From positions 69,490-133,489 of the forward strand of contig VSDK01018427.1 of assembly GCA_009767595.1 (NCBI GenBank): a stretch of DNA of 64,000 nt. The letters are read 5' to 3'. The stretch's first letter is position 1; the number at the start of each line of letters is the position of its first letter. This DNA is from Symbiodinium kawagutii (Eukaryota > Sar > Dinophyceae > Suessiales > Symbiodiniaceae). The position numbers were made by a program, and so were the translations under genes. Under the pieces are notes generated by a model. It ran no database searches. It was given only the letters and a program-made list of their open reading frames with translations, and had not been told where the DNA came from. Below, one piece after another: positions 11,151-21,639 of the stretch.

Positions 11151-11500
11151 GTGGGTTGGCCAAGCATTTCGCATGCTTGGGTTGTCGATGAAGTTCCCTC
11201 CCCTTGGGAAACCGAAACATAAACCATCCACTTCAGTACCAGGTATTTGTGGGTAGAATGGTGGGTAGTTTAGAGTTGTTTGGACTCTTCCTTGCTTGCA
11301 AACCAAGCGGTCACTGTTGAGCAGCAAAGTGGTTCAAGGTCCAACAAGGGCATCATATTTTTGTGTTGGTTTTCGTTTACAACAGGGATTTTGTTGGTTG
11401 ATTGATTTCCATATTGTTTGGTCAGCTATTACTGTTGCTGTTCACCTAAAATCTATTGTGTAGTGATGTTGCTATACATCACGCGTATCAATGTATACAC

Positions 11501-11700
11501 ATGTTTGTTTGTTTGTTTGTTTGTTTGTTTGTTTGTTTGTTCGTTCGTTCGTTTGTTTGTTTGTTTGTTTGTTTGTTTGTTTGTTTGTTTGTTTCTTGTT
11601 TGCTTGCTTGCTTGCTTGTTTGCCGGCTTGCTTGCTTCCTTGCTTGCTTGGTTGGTTGGTTGCTTGTTTGTTTGCTTGCTTGTTTGTTTGTGTGTTTCGT
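11501..11700. repeat. TTTG/CTTG microsatellite
   Basis: About 200 bp of GTTT then GCTT tetramers. All reading frames on both strands stay open, giving CLFV-repeat and NKQT-repeat ORFs that are not genes. Confidence 0.95.
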
Positions 11701-12089
11701 TTGTCCATCCACCTACTTTTCAATCGGTCTATCAATCGATCCATCGATCTGTCCATCGATATATGATGATATATGAATATGTTTCAGTCATACACACACA
11801 CGTGTATTTATGCATAATTTGTTTATGTCTATTATGCACACCTAGCAACTGTTGACTGCTGGTTTTTGTGGTGCAATTGGGATGCCTCCCGATACCCCTT
11901 GGCAACCGAACCTGAAAGCTGAAATCACCATTTTTATAGGTCAAACCATTATAGATAGTAGATTTTCCACGCAACCAGGTTAGTTTTCTGGAGAGTATCG
12001 ATTACAAATCATTAATTAACCATGAATTAACCATGAATTGACAATAATTTAACCATAAATTAAGCATGAATTTTGCATTTATTGACCAG

Positions 12090-12235
12090 CCTAATCCGGA
12101 TTTCACCTCGTGGGGGAGCCCGTGTTCGCCGTGCACAACGGGTGATCCGCCAGACCTTGGGCACCGAGGCCATTCGGAGAGACGTTGCGGCGCTGGATTT
12201 CGCGGATAACACGCAGAGGTTCGCTGGCGAAAGCG
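12090..12235 (+). CDS. DUF4116-like micro-exon
   Basis: Ends at a good donor, GTGAGA, at 12236. RRDVAALDFADNTQRFAGE resembles the second half of a DUF4116 unit. The start after TTGACCAG is inferred and the 5' third is Arg-rich. The word GTGGGGGAGCCC is shared with exons at 27.7 and 33.1 kb, where it encodes WGSP or VGEP depending on frame. C-orientation TTAACCATGAA repeats precede it. Confidence 0.45.
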
Positions 12236-12371
12236 GTGAGAACACTGGCACGTGACCACGTGGACTTCCCATATGGTGGGCTTATAGGGGATTAAAGTTG
12301 TCTTTTAGTTTTTTTTTAATCTCGAAATTGAGTGATTAAGAAAGGAGCAGAACAGCCAACAAGAACACCAA

Positions 12372-12480
12372 TGTGTTGGTTTCTCAAGGCATAGGGGTAC
12401 TCAAGAATAGTTGGTTTATTGTTAAAAATGATTATGAATCAACGATTTGGGCGGTCTCCTATTTTGAGAAAAACACCCAT
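12372..12480. mobile_element. Palindromic MITE-like element, family 1
   Basis: Opens with GGTTTCTCAAGGCATAGGGG and closes with CTCCTATTTTGAGAAAAACACC, inverted copies of one another, around an AT-rich middle with ATTATGAATCAACGATTTGG. Non-coding, about 109 bp. Confidence 0.6.
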
Positions 12481-13891
12481 ATGATGGTAGATCCATATCG
12501 ATCAACCACCCCCACCTGAACAACACATTTCAGCTTGTGATTTACCATGGTGGGTCTATGGAAGAAGGCAGTACTTCGGGTGCAGGGATTCTACCATATG
12601 GTCATTCTACGTAGCTCTGGGGGGTTGATCATGATTTCATCATATTGATGCTTAGCCAATGTTGTAGCTGCCTAGAATCATTGGTTTTGATTTGGTCAAT
12701 TCACTAACCAACATCGGCGTTTGCTAAGACTTGAGGGTCCCCCAAGTATATCATTGAAAAGCGATCATGGGAAACCACAGGGTTGTGTCCATCAATGCAG
12801 ACTTACAACAGTAATCTTCCTGAGACCCCGCAGATTTTTGTCCAAGAATGATCACTAATTGGTAAGGAAACCAATGCCCATTTTAGCCCTTGGGTCCCGC
12901 GGCTGGAACATGGAAGCGTGTTGGGACGACTCAGCTGCTGATCTATTCACGAAGCTTGCGCTATATAATCATCTAGCAATGGTGGAGGGACGGGTCAATA
13001 CCAAGCCACCAAAAACCTGCCAAAAACGACCATTCGTTTCCCATAATTAGCTGGTGGTTTACCATGAAACCTCGGGATGCTTCACCAACAAACGGGTCAA
13101 TGTAAGCCAGCTAACAAATGGTTGGGTGAACATCCCAACAGTTGGACGGCCCGCAACTGGTCACCTAGGAGATGTGAACAGCCAAGGGTGCAAGGTACCC
13201 ATTGCCATATGGTTTGTAAAGACAACAAACAAGGACCAGTTGGCAGATTGTATTCAATTCTTGTGAATCATAAGGTGCTTAACAATGGTTACTGGTTGAA
13301 CTTCACTAGATTTAGTGATGATTCATGGAAACAACATGATGACGGTTGTGGTTGATTCAGGATCAACAAGATTAGAGGCGTACCAGAATGGTTGGTGTTT
13401 TCTTCCGTTGGGGAATGACCCAAAAGTCGGGCTGGCTGTGCTCAGCAAAATCGTAGGGTGGTTGCAACCAGCGATGGTATAAGGGACCTGATGTGGTTTT
13501 GGTTTCTGGTGGAGCTATCTTTGGCAGTCCATGGTTGCGCTAAAAGTCCGAAGTTTGACTCGGTAAAACCAGCTGTTTCAGTGGCGGATGTTCCACGCAA
13601 CTCGGTGAGTTTAGCCCGGAGTTGTTCACCAAATAGGGACCAAACGAGTCATCGTTGTTGCTTCGTTCCTCAGCGAGAAACCAAGGCTCCTAGGTGGGGC
13701 GTCATACGGAGCTAGTTGACTACCCATGACAGATCCTTTGCTTGTTTGAGTTGTAATTCTCGGCACATCTTGGGGATGGTCGTCCGTCACTTGGTTTGCA
13801 AATTCTCCGTCGCGCACGCAGCCACCTAGCAGTTGGGGTCCTAGGAGCATTCGTAGGGCTTCCAATCGAACACGCAAGGGGCGACTGTGCA
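12481..13891. other. Gene-free stretch upstream of the FNIP gene
   Basis: No convincing exon. At 12980-13210 are several GGGTCAAT and GGTGAACATCCCAACAG words related to palindromic family 2; the second word recurs near 27.98 kb. The last 150 bp before 13892 are probably the 5' flank or UTR of the FNIP gene. No TATA or spliced-leader sequence is seen. Confidence 0.35.
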
Positions 13892-14069
13892 ATGTCGACG
13901 GCTCCCAGCGGCTATGTCAGCACTGCTTTGGAATCTGGTGAACATCATGATGACATGGATCTGCAGCTACGGTCCTTGAATGGAGAAGAATTGGTGCTGA
14001 GGGTTCCTCGCACCACACTGGGCCGAAAGGTCCACCAGATGGCCTTGGAGAGATTCCCATCGAAGCCAG
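13892..14069 (+). CDS. Ubiquitin-like/FNIP-repeat protein, exon 1
   Basis: The first ATG in the frame gives 59 codons plus 1 nt before the donor GTGGGG. After a short leader, residues about 22-59 (MDLQLRSLNGEELVLRV and on) resemble the first two strands and helix of a ubiquitin-like fold. Splicing to 14438 restores a Gly codon (G + GT) and joins smoothly to ARLALHHGTSKLRLGQSLQE, the expected second half. No stop lies between 13796 and the ATG, so a slightly longer upstream exon cannot be excluded. The complete product would be 703 aa. Confidence 0.7.
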
Positions 14070-14437
14070 GTGGGGTGTGAACAGGGGGCCAGTGGTGATT
14101 TACAGCTAGGAATATTGATGATGAAAATAGGTTGATATGGCCACCAATACGGTAAGTAGGTACTAGGGGATAGCAACCAAGAATAACCAACATGGTTGAA
14201 AATAGGGGATTGATAGCCATGGTTAATAATCGGGGACAGCAACGAAGACCAAGACTAGCCAACAATGCGGTAGATCCGCAAAACTACACTTCACGTGCTT
14301 GATGGTCCCCTGCTATTCATGGGTAAACTGACGGTGGTTTATTCTGACTGGATCTATCATTCATACACATATTCACCCACCAGGATGGTTCACCAATCCA
14401 ATCCTCAGCTTGCTGAACGGTTTTTTGAATGGCTCAG
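14070..14437 (+). other. Intron of the FNIP-repeat gene (368 nt)
   Basis: Phase-1 intron with donor GTGGGG and acceptor GGCTCAG. It contains GGTTGATATGG and ACCAACATGG words but is far shorter than the introns around the DUF4116-like exons. Confidence 0.6.
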
Positions 14438-16371
14438 GTGCCAGACTCGCTTTACATCATGGTACTTCGAAGTTGCGGCTGGGCCAGAGCTTGCAGGAGC
14501 AAGGCGTTGAGGGCGATACGGCTGCATTGTTGGCTACATTCAGCAAAACAGATCTGTACCGCGCATGGTTGCGGGTTCAAGGTCGTGAGGAACTCGAAGA
14601 AGAGTTTCCGCTTGATGGGGTGACATGGCTGATCAATGCCATAGATGGTGCGGATTTGCACAACCTCCCACAGAGCCTCAAAAACTTGCAATTTCAAAGA
14701 AATTTCAATCAGAGGCTGGATGGTGTGACCTTGCCCACCAAGCTTCAAAGCTTGGAATTTGGCAGGGACTTCAATCAAAGCCTGGATGGTGTTACTTTGC
14801 CAGCCAATCTTCAAAGCTTGACGTTTGGCGCTAGCTTCAATCAAAGCCTGGATGGGGTCACCTTGCCCAGCAATCTTCAAAGCTTGACGTTTGGCACTAG
14901 CTTCAATCAAAGCCTGGATGGTTTTACCTTGCCCAGCAATCTTCAAAGCTTGAGGTTTGGCGGGAACTTCAACCAAAGCCTGGATGGGGTCACCTTGCCC
15001 AGCAATCTTCAAAGCTTGATGTTTGGCACTGACTTCAATCAAAGCCTTGATGGTGTCACCTTGCCCAGCAATCTTAAAAACTTGATGTTTGGCCGGATTT
15101 TCAATCAAAGCCTGGGTGATGTGACCTTGCCAACCAATCTTCAAAGCTTGTTGTTTGGCTGGGAGTTCAACCAAAGCCTGGATGATGTGATCTTGCCCTG
15201 CAATCTTCAAAGCTTGACGTTTGGCGAGAACTTCAATCAGAGGCTGGATGGTGTGGCCTTGCCCAGCAATCTTCAAAGCTTGACGTTTGGCACTAGCTTC
15301 AATCAGATGCTGGATGGTGTGACCCTGCCCTGCAATCTTCAAAGCTTGACGTTTGGTGAGAACTTCAATCGAAGCCTGAGTGGTGTGGCCTTGCCCAGCA
15401 ATCTTCAAAGCTTGACGTTTGGCACTAGCTTCAATCAGAGCCTGGATGGTTTTACCTTGCCCAGCAATCTTCAAAGCCTGACGTTTGGCTGGGACTTCAA
15501 TCAGAGGCTGGATGGTGTGGCCTTGCCCAGCAATCTTCAAAGCTTGACGTTTGGCCGGAACTTCAATCAAAACCTGGGTGATGTGACCTTGCCAACCAAT
15601 CTTCAAAGCTTGTTGTTTGGCTGGGAGTTCAATCAAAGTCTGGATGATGTGATCTTGCCCAGCAATCTTCAAAGGTTGACGCTTGGCAACAGGTTCAACC
15701 AGAGCATGGATGGCGTGACCTTGCCAATCGCTCTTCAAAGCTTGACGTTTGGCTGGGACTTCAATCAAAGCTTGGATGGTGTCACCTTGCCCAGCAATCT
15801 TCAAAGCATGAGGTTTGGTGAGAACTTCAATCGAAGCCTGAGTGGTGTGGCCTTGCCCAGCAATCTTCAAAGCTTGACGTTTGGCACTAGCTTCAATCAA
15901 AGCCTGGATGGTTTTACCTTGCCCAGCAATCTTAAAAACTTGAGGTTTGGCGGGAACTTCAACCAAAGCCTGGATGGGGTCACCTTGCCCAGCAATCTTC
16001 AAAGCCTGACGTTTGGCACTAGCTTCAATCAAAGCCTGGATGGTTTTACCTTGCCCAGCAATCTTAAAAACTTGAGGTTTGGCCGGAACTTCAATCAAGG
16101 CCTTGATGGTGTGACCTTGCCCACTTATCTTCAGAGCTTGATGCTTGGCAACGGCTTCAATCAAAGCCTGGATGGTGTTACTTTGCCAACCAATCTTCAA
16201 AGCTTGTTGTTTGGCTGGGAGTTCAATCAAAGCCTGGATTATGTGATTTTGCCCAACAATCTTCAAAACTTGAAGTTTGGCAACGGATTTAACCAGAGCA
16301 TGGATGGCGTGGTCTTACCTGACAATCTTCTCACCTTGTGGATACATGACATGGTGTTGAGCTGCGAGTAA
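14438..16371 (+). CDS. Ubiquitin-like/FNIP-repeat protein, exon 2
   Basis: The second exon completes the ubiquitin-like region (residues about 61-95), followed by a linker with W102 and W123, then 25 tandem repeats from about residue 149 to the end. The unit is exactly 22 aa, consensus FNQSLDGVTLPSNLQSLTFG plus two variable residues. This is the FNIP repeat (leucine-rich-like) known from Dictyostelium and giant viruses and common in dinoflagellates; such repeats form solenoids that probably bind protein. At DNA level units are 66 bp, most with an AAGCTT. Blocks such as the LGDVTLPTN unit followed by VILP recur three times, showing unequal exchange. The last unit degenerates (LLTLWIHDMVLSCE) before TAA. 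The substrate is unknown. Confidence 0.85.
14700..16300 (+). repeat. 66-bp coding tandem repeat (25 units)
   Basis: Nucleotide identity between many units is very high, including synonymous positions (CAAAGCTTGACGTTTGGC), which indicates recent duplication or gene conversion, not ancient repeats held by selection alone. The antisense strand is also open throughout. Confidence 0.9.
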
Positions 16372-17253
16372 CTTGTATTCCCGCTGAGACTCCGCATGGT
16401 CCCAGAGAATCAGGGAAATTTCAATTTCATCGAGCGGCAATCACACTGAAAAGAGCCTTGAAATCCTGGTTAGCCCCTCAAAATGGGCCCCAATCTACCA
16501 TCCTGAAAAGTACATGGTCCATGGTTGCCACTGTGATACAGTTAGAGAAACCCATATCAGCTTTGGACATCAGGGGAGGATCCGCGCGTCCAACATTGGA
16601 AGACTCACATCAGTAGCCATGGTATCCATGACTGGTGGCTTTAAACTGCTGGGGGTGCGCCGGGGATGAAGACGGCGTGGTGGCTTTAAACATTTTTTAT
16701 TTCACTAGTAGTTATTTACAAAGGGTTGGCTGACTAATATTTTTGACAATGGAAAATCACAACTGTTTGTAGAGAAAAAAGGGAAACCAGCCCTAGATGG
16801 TGGATTTTGCCACGTTAGTTGCTGTTAGGAACTTTTCAATGGATGCTTGTCAGCGTTGTAGTTACAGTTATTTATGATAACAGCATGGCTTAATGATGGC
16901 TTCATTTCGTGACCATGCTGGTAGTTAAGAGTGGTCCAAAACTATCAAGAATGGTCAACATTTTTTTTCATGATGGTTAATGATGACTAAACAATTAAGC
17001 ATCATTAACATTATCAGCCATCGTTAACCCTCATGAAGATGGTGAACAACCGCAACCCATTTTGCTAACCATTGTTCACCATTTCTCATGATGGTTATTT
17101 GGTTGGCGGTAACATTTTTTATTTTCCCAAACGTAATCATTGACAAATGGTTGGTTGACTTGCGCATATGTTTCATAGGGATGGTGAGCACCACAAACCA
17201 GTCATGTTTCCGCCGGGATGATCATAGCTGCCATCTCCCTACAGCGCTGCCAG
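16372..17253. other. 3' flank of FNIP gene; G-to-C repeat switch
   Basis: No gene seen. At 16965-17060 the repeats switch from GATGGTTAATGATG to CATTAACATTATCAGCC and CCATCGTTAACC, the order expected inside an intron with complementary ends. Confidence 0.4.
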
Positions 17254-17317
17254 GGGCGACGCTGCTTTTATGCTGGAAGCCGTGAAGTTGCAGGAGCGTG
17301 GGCGGCACCACGCGCCA
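17254..17317 (+). CDS. DUF4116 micro-exon (ends at in-frame TAG)
   Basis: After a GCTGCCAG acceptor, DAAFMLEAVKLQERG and RHHAP follow the DUF4116 core well. The codon after P is TAG, directly before a GTTGGC donor-like site. Either an earlier donor (GTGGGC at 17298) is used or the exon is damaged. Confidence 0.5.
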
Positions 17318-17472
17318 TAGGTTGGCCTGTGGCCTGAACAACAAGCAATTAACCAGGTAAGTGTCTTATGATTGGCCAATGATCCTGTTGAACATAGTTC
17401 TGGAACCAGGTAAAGGCTCCTAAGATCTGATGCTTCACATTGAGAATGCTCAATCACAGTTGATGATGGTGA

Positions 17473-17682
17473 ATGATGGATGAGGTTCCTTTGCCTAAGC
17501 CACTTGTGACCAGAGCAGCGCTTCAACAAGCAGCCATGGTGGATTCTTCCAGTTGTCGGAAGGAGAGTTTCCTGGCTTCTGGGCTAGCCAAGCATCATTT
17601 TGTGGTTCAGTCGTACCGTCCACGGACCTCCCATCACTCGTGGGTGCAAGCACTGTGCTTACTGGGTGATGACGATGCTTAA
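17473..17682 (+). CDS. Possible coding ORF, unknown
   Basis: A 69-codon frame starting at ATG (MMDEVPLPKPLVTRAALQQA, later CRKESFLASGLAKHH) with plausible composition, preceded by GATGGT repeats. No family is recognised; it could be a chance ORF. Confidence 0.2.
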   Translation: MMDEVPLPKPLVTRAALQQAAMVDSSSCRKESFLASGLAKHHFVVQSYRPRTSHHSWVQALCLLGDDDA

Positions 17683-17773
17683 CAGTTTCACAAGCTCACA
17701 AGCTCGGAAAGCCATGGTCACCAGTCCATAGCTTTCTGTGACGGTGAGGCTATCCATAGATCGCCGTGACCAA

Positions 17774-17864
17774 CAGGGGATCCCCAAAATGATGGGTTTA
17801 TCACTCTAAATGGTTGATATTTGATGATTTGGGGGTTCGCCTATTTTGAGAAACACCCAAATGG
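17774..17864. mobile_element. MITE-like element, family 1 (5'-damaged copy)
   Basis: Keeps the right end (GGGGTTCGCCTATTTTGAG then AAACACCC) and the inner GGGGATCCCCAAAAT of the left end; the outer left arm is lost. Confidence 0.45.
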
Positions 17865-17989
17865 TTGATAAGGCTCAGCAATCATGTCAACACGAGATGG
17901 CCGTCCAAGTGACCTCATTACAACAAGCATGAAACAGGATTCTTGTCCGTTATTGACTATGATCGACCGTGGTGAACACCTTTGTTCAT

Positions 17990-18770
17990 CATTCTTGAAC
18001 AGTACTCACCATTTTTAGCCGTCATGAATCAGAATGAACCATGATTTAACCATCAGTCAATCATCACAAACCCCATCATCTACCATGATGAAGCATGAAC
18101 TAACCAGTCGTTAACCATCATTATTAGTCATCATCAACTCGTGATTGACCAGTTACTAGCCATTCTCATTAGCCAGATTGACCATTAAATTCGCCAGTCA
18201 TTTTCCCAATAACCATTGAACTAGTTTTGAACCATTAACCAATAACTCACCACGACGGATTAATTAGTTGGTTGGTCATCAAGCATGAAACTGACCATTC
18301 ATAAACATTATTGACCATAAACCACTCTTGGCTTAATAATGAGCCATTAATCATGTGGTAGTGGTTATGAATGGTTATTTAGAAGCCATGAACTATCAAT
18401 CATGAATGAGTAATCATGACCTATTGACCATTACTTCGTGATTATTGATGACCATGCCATTCACCATCAACCAGCAACCAATAGCAACCAACCATTCACC
18501 AAAGGCCATTAACCATTGAATGGTGACTTCACCAACGATCAACTAACCATTCATCATTGACCATAAACCATCAATGATTGACTCAGAATCTCTGGTCACC
18601 ATTAACCATTAACCATTGGAATCATCTATTACCTCATCAAGTATGAACCATGAATCATCAACCACTAAATAAATCATGAAATCTTCAATTTGATCAATTA
18701 ACCATTATTGATCACTATCATTAATCATCAACCATTTGAATCAAGCTTTTTTTCACATAACCACTATGTC
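17990..18770. repeat. AACCATCA-type intronic repeat, C-rich orientation
   Basis: About 780 bp of degenerate ACCATTAACC, AACCATCA and CAATCATG words, almost all on this strand, running up to the exon at 18906. No coding potential. Confidence 0.85.
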
Positions 18771-18905
18771 ATCAAATACTTGATTTGACTACCACTTAGT
18801 CATACAACTATGTCATTCATTAATCTAACCTATGGTTTGACTTGGTGGTGATGAACAACTAAGGTTAGGCCATACTTCAACGAATGGTGTCGCCTTCGCT
18901 GCCAG

Positions 18906-19016
18906 GACGTGGCCTTGAAGCGGCTCACGCCGGCGCTCTACGAGGTGCGGGGTCCGGGTGCGGCGCTGGGGGCGCGGTTGTTCCGCTGGCCGGCGCCGTG
19001 GGCGCCGTGGGGAAGG
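18906..19016 (+). CDS. DUF4116-like micro-exon
   Basis: A 111-nt, phase-0 exon from CTGCCAG to GTTGGG, very GC-rich against an AT-rich flank. DVALKRLTPALYEVRG fits the start of a DUF4116 unit; the rest (AALGARLFRWPAPWAPWG) is Trp/Pro-rich and atypical. It has the same length as the exon at 34.95 kb. Confidence 0.5.
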
Positions 19017-19124
19017 GTTGGGATGGGTGGTCATGGTGGGTTTTCTCCAAGGGTTGGTGGGTTGATCAGAGGAAGTTTGAGTTGCAAGTGCGGAACTTTC
19101 GCGTTACGGATTATCGAAGAATCA

Positions 19125-19205
19125 ATGTGATGAAGTGTGATGTGATGGGATGTGATGTGATGTGATGGTGTGGTGTGGCGTGGTGCGGTGCGGGGTGGTG
19201 TGGCT
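19125..19205. repeat. GTGAT/GTGGT pentamer tract
   Basis: TGTGATGGGATGTGATGTGA-type pentamers pass into GTGGTGTGGCGTGGTGCGG. Strongly purine/T biased on this strand. Confidence 0.8.
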
Positions 19206-19640
19206 GTGACAGGTGACGTTGGAGAAGTGTTGTATCTTGACTTTGTGTGGCGGGCGTGGCAATTTGGGCGTGGCACTTTGGGCGTGTTGATGTTGTGGCA
19301 AGTTGAAGTGGAGGAAGTCTCGCGCGAAATGTGATTTTCATCGATTTTGATCATTAGACGGCTCGCAAACCACGTGTTTTCTCGTGGAAAGTGTTTTGCA
19401 AGATGTCGAAAAGTTGGGTTCCGAATCGGACGGGTCCGAGATGTTCTCGCTTTGCTTCCGGTTTATTTCCGCGTGTCTTGTGTAACTGTCGTGGAAAATC
19501 GACATGCGTCTTGTTGGCATGCTAATTTTGCGTGACAGGTGCATCTGGACTTGTTCTGGGTTCGCTTTCCGCAATGGCAGGGCTGTGACAGGTGATGTTG
19601 GGAAGTGTTGGATCTTGACTTTGTGTGGCAGGGGTGGCAT
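19206..19640. repeat. Direct repeat pair about 376 bp apart
   Basis: The block GGCTGTGACAGGTGACGTTG, continuing through AAGTGTTG and ATCTTGACTTTGTGTGGC, occurs at about 19203-19255 and again at 19580-19635 with few differences. The sequence between is GC-richer and non-repetitive. Confidence 0.7.
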
Positions 19641-19936
19641 TTGGTGGTTTCTTCAAACATTTGTGATTTAATGTTTTGTTGGGCTGTTGGTCCGTCGATG
19701 ATGCAGTACGGGATGTTTTCGCGCGACTGCGCTGCAATCATGAATCATGTTCTGAACACATTGTTTGTCATGTTTGCCATCACGAATCAATCATGTTCTG
19801 ACTAGCGCGCAGGTTGGGATCTGTGGTCGCATCTCGATAAGCTTCTATAGGCTTGGAAACTTTCGCCCGCGCCCCCTGCTGGTACTACTTGTATAAAGAA
19901 ACCATTTTACATATTTCCGTAGCCGTTTTACGTTCC

Positions 19937-20242
19937 ATGGAGTCGGATGCCTCTAACTCTGCGCCGAGAGGAAGCTCAAGACAAATAGCTTATATTATGA
20001 ATATGTCTCCAAGAGTTACCACAAATGACGCTGAGTATGTACAAGCTTATGTAGGAGGTGAAGAAGTGCCTGTTGTTGTAAGGTCTGGAGCAATTCGCCG
20101 AAGACGTTGCTCAAATACTATGTTATCACCGGTCTTCTTACACCGGACATGTCCACCGAACCCAAAGGAGAAGGAGATGGACCGCGCATTGGAAACGGAG
20201 GTGATGTCGCATTTTTCTTTTCCAGCTGTGCAAATGCAATAA
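19937..20242 (+). CDS. First ORF of a multi-exon locus, unknown protein
   Basis: From an ATG, the frame encodes about 101 residues (MESDASNSAPRGSSRQIAYI, then VQAYVGGEEVPVVVRSG) to TAA. The 21 bases just before the ATG start with TCCGTAGCCGTTTT, close to the 5' part of the dinoflagellate spliced leader. The sequence is GC-richer and free of intronic repeats. Exon limits are unknown; the reading frame continues past TAA with protein-like sequence up to about 20400. Confidence 0.4.
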   Translation: MESDASNSAPRGSSRQIAYIMNMSPRVTTNDAEYVQAYVGGEEVPVVVRSGAIRRRRCSNTMLSPVFLHRTCPPNPKEKEMDRALETEVMSHFSFPAVQMQ

Positions 20243-20449
20243 GGGGGATCCACTCAGCATGCTTGCTTTGTATTCTGCACCTGTGGCACCTGCAGTTCAG
20301 GTGCGGCATTTGGGCAACTCAGTGCAGGAGCTTACGACGGTACTCCACGCTTTATCACCGAAGGCACATTTGGTTGCTGGCTTGTCTAGCCACATCCTGC
20401 CGGGGCAACTTGGTGCCAGTTGTTGTGTGTCCACTGGAGATTTCCTCAG

Positions 20450-20784
20450 GTGGAGGCCATAGACGAAAGAGACTCCGAGATAGCAAACCTGAAGCGACAG
20501 GCCTGAAATGGATTGTTGGGGCTGCCATCAGAGAACGCTTCGCGCCTGCCAAGAGCGCGCGCAGGTGAAAGGTTTGCGGGACACCTGTGCAAATTTATGT
20601 GCAGTGTCAGTTTCCGCAGATCCAAGAAAGATCCAATTCGTAGAGATTTTGGATTATCCGACTTTGATGGAGAACTATGTTTCTTCAAATCGAGGTCTGA
20701 GAAGAGGAAAAGCAGTTGGACCACTGAGTTGGTTGTCATCCATGGTCCATTGTCTGGAAGCAGGGTCGCATCAACATGTTGACC
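20450..20784 (+). pseudogene. Coding segment with in-frame TGA, unknown protein
   Basis: After TTTCCTCAG the frame reads VEAIDERDSEIANLKRQA (a coiled-coil-like segment), then TGA, then 90 further open codons in the same frame (GLLGLPSENASRLPRARAG, then RRSKKDPIRRDFGLSDFDGE) to TGA. The continuity across the first stop suggests one ancestral coding stretch with a CGA-to-TGA change; an unrecognised small intron is the alternative. Basic and charged; family not recognised. Confidence 0.4.
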
Positions 20785-20860
20785 CGCAGCGCAATGGCTT
20801 GCAGGAAACACATGGCAAGGGCGGCGACAAGAGCGGCTACAAGGGCGGCGAGGGGGCACC

Positions 20861-20870
20861 NNNNNNNNNN
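20861..20870. other. Assembly gap (10 N)
   Basis: Flanked by GGCGGCGAGGGGGCACC and CTCCCCCGCCGCCTCC. The C/G-rich edges suggest a collapsed or unreadable GC tract, possibly a Gly- or Pro-coding repeat (KGGDKSGYKGGEGA precedes it in one frame). Confidence 0.9.
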
Positions 20871-20997
20871 CTCCCCCGCCGCCTCCTTTGGAGGCGGTGG
20901 CTTTCATGTTGTTGCTTTTTGTCCTTTGGGTTGCGCCTCTTATGATGTTGACGTCTGTAGTCCGGGACATGGCAATATGTTATAATAGCTACGCCAG

Positions 20998-21209
20998 TGT
21001 TGCCGCGTGATTTGCTGCTGTTTACCGGAAAATGTGGCTACGTTAGGAAGGCGCCGCTGGGAAGGAACAGCCCTGGCGCACTGTGGCGTGTCGATGCTGT
21101 GGAGAGGCAAGCGTTCTATCTGTACAGGCTAGCTTGCATAGATGCAACCAGAAGAATCACTCGCTTCGGAGAAAGTTTCGCCAGTGGGTTGAACAAGGCT
21201 CCGTACATG
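20998..21209 (+). CDS. Internal exon, unknown protein
   Basis: A 212-nt exon from ACGCCAG to a consensus GTGAGT. It encodes 2 nt plus 70 codons, including LLLFTGKCGYVRKAPLG and VDAVERQAFYLYRLACIDA. Composition is convincingly protein-like. A following 60-nt GC-rich stretch to GCGCGCAG could be a short intron leading to VSFFDYAQFEYIGLLVLRLI. No family is recognised. Confidence 0.5.
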
Positions 21210-21270
21210 GTGAGTACTGCTGCGCTGTTTGGGACGCTGATGGAAAGCTTGTGGCCGCATGCGTGCGCGC

Positions 21271-21384
21271 AGTGTCGTTTTTCGATTACGCTCAGTTTGA
21301 GTACATTGGACTGCTAGTTCTTCGATTAATCAGGCCTAATACGTCGTCGGATGATGAGTCTCGAGTTTCATTCAGTACACATTA
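21271..21384 (+). CDS. Possible last exons of the 19.9-21.5 kb locus
   Basis: Past GCGCGCAG one frame reads SFFDYAQFEYIGLLVLRLI then RPNTSSDDESRVSF and a TAA stop. A second open stretch follows (about 21404-21541, MNVQGVIPRHVLNDLDARSE, ending IHQIDG and TAA). Which of them ends the gene cannot be decided from sequence alone. Confidence 0.35.
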
Positions 21385-21639
21385 AGTTAGTTTAGTATTT
21401 TAGCGATCCTTAACAATATTGGCGGTAAACTCGATGAATGTCCAGGGCGTGATCCCACGCCATGTGCTGAATGATTTGGACGCCAGAAGCGAAATTGGCT
21501 GGCTGCAAACACAGCAGCAGATACACCAGATCGACGGTTAAATTAATACAGTAGTGCTTGATATCATTCCACAAGTTTACTCCTTACTCTTGCTATTCAC
21601 AAAGTGGTTGACATGGGTTGGTGATGTTCAATCGCTAAT

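Noticed and set aside
11418-11855. CLFV-repeat and NKQT-repeat ORFs
   Set aside because: Products of the TTTG microsatellite on both strands.
14452-16266. 604-codon open frame antisense to the FNIP repeats
   Set aside because: It exists only because the 66-bp unit lacks stops on the other strand. Its IQALIEVPAKRQALKIAGQG units mirror the FNIP codons, and the sense strand has the known repeat, a matching N-terminus and proper splice sites.
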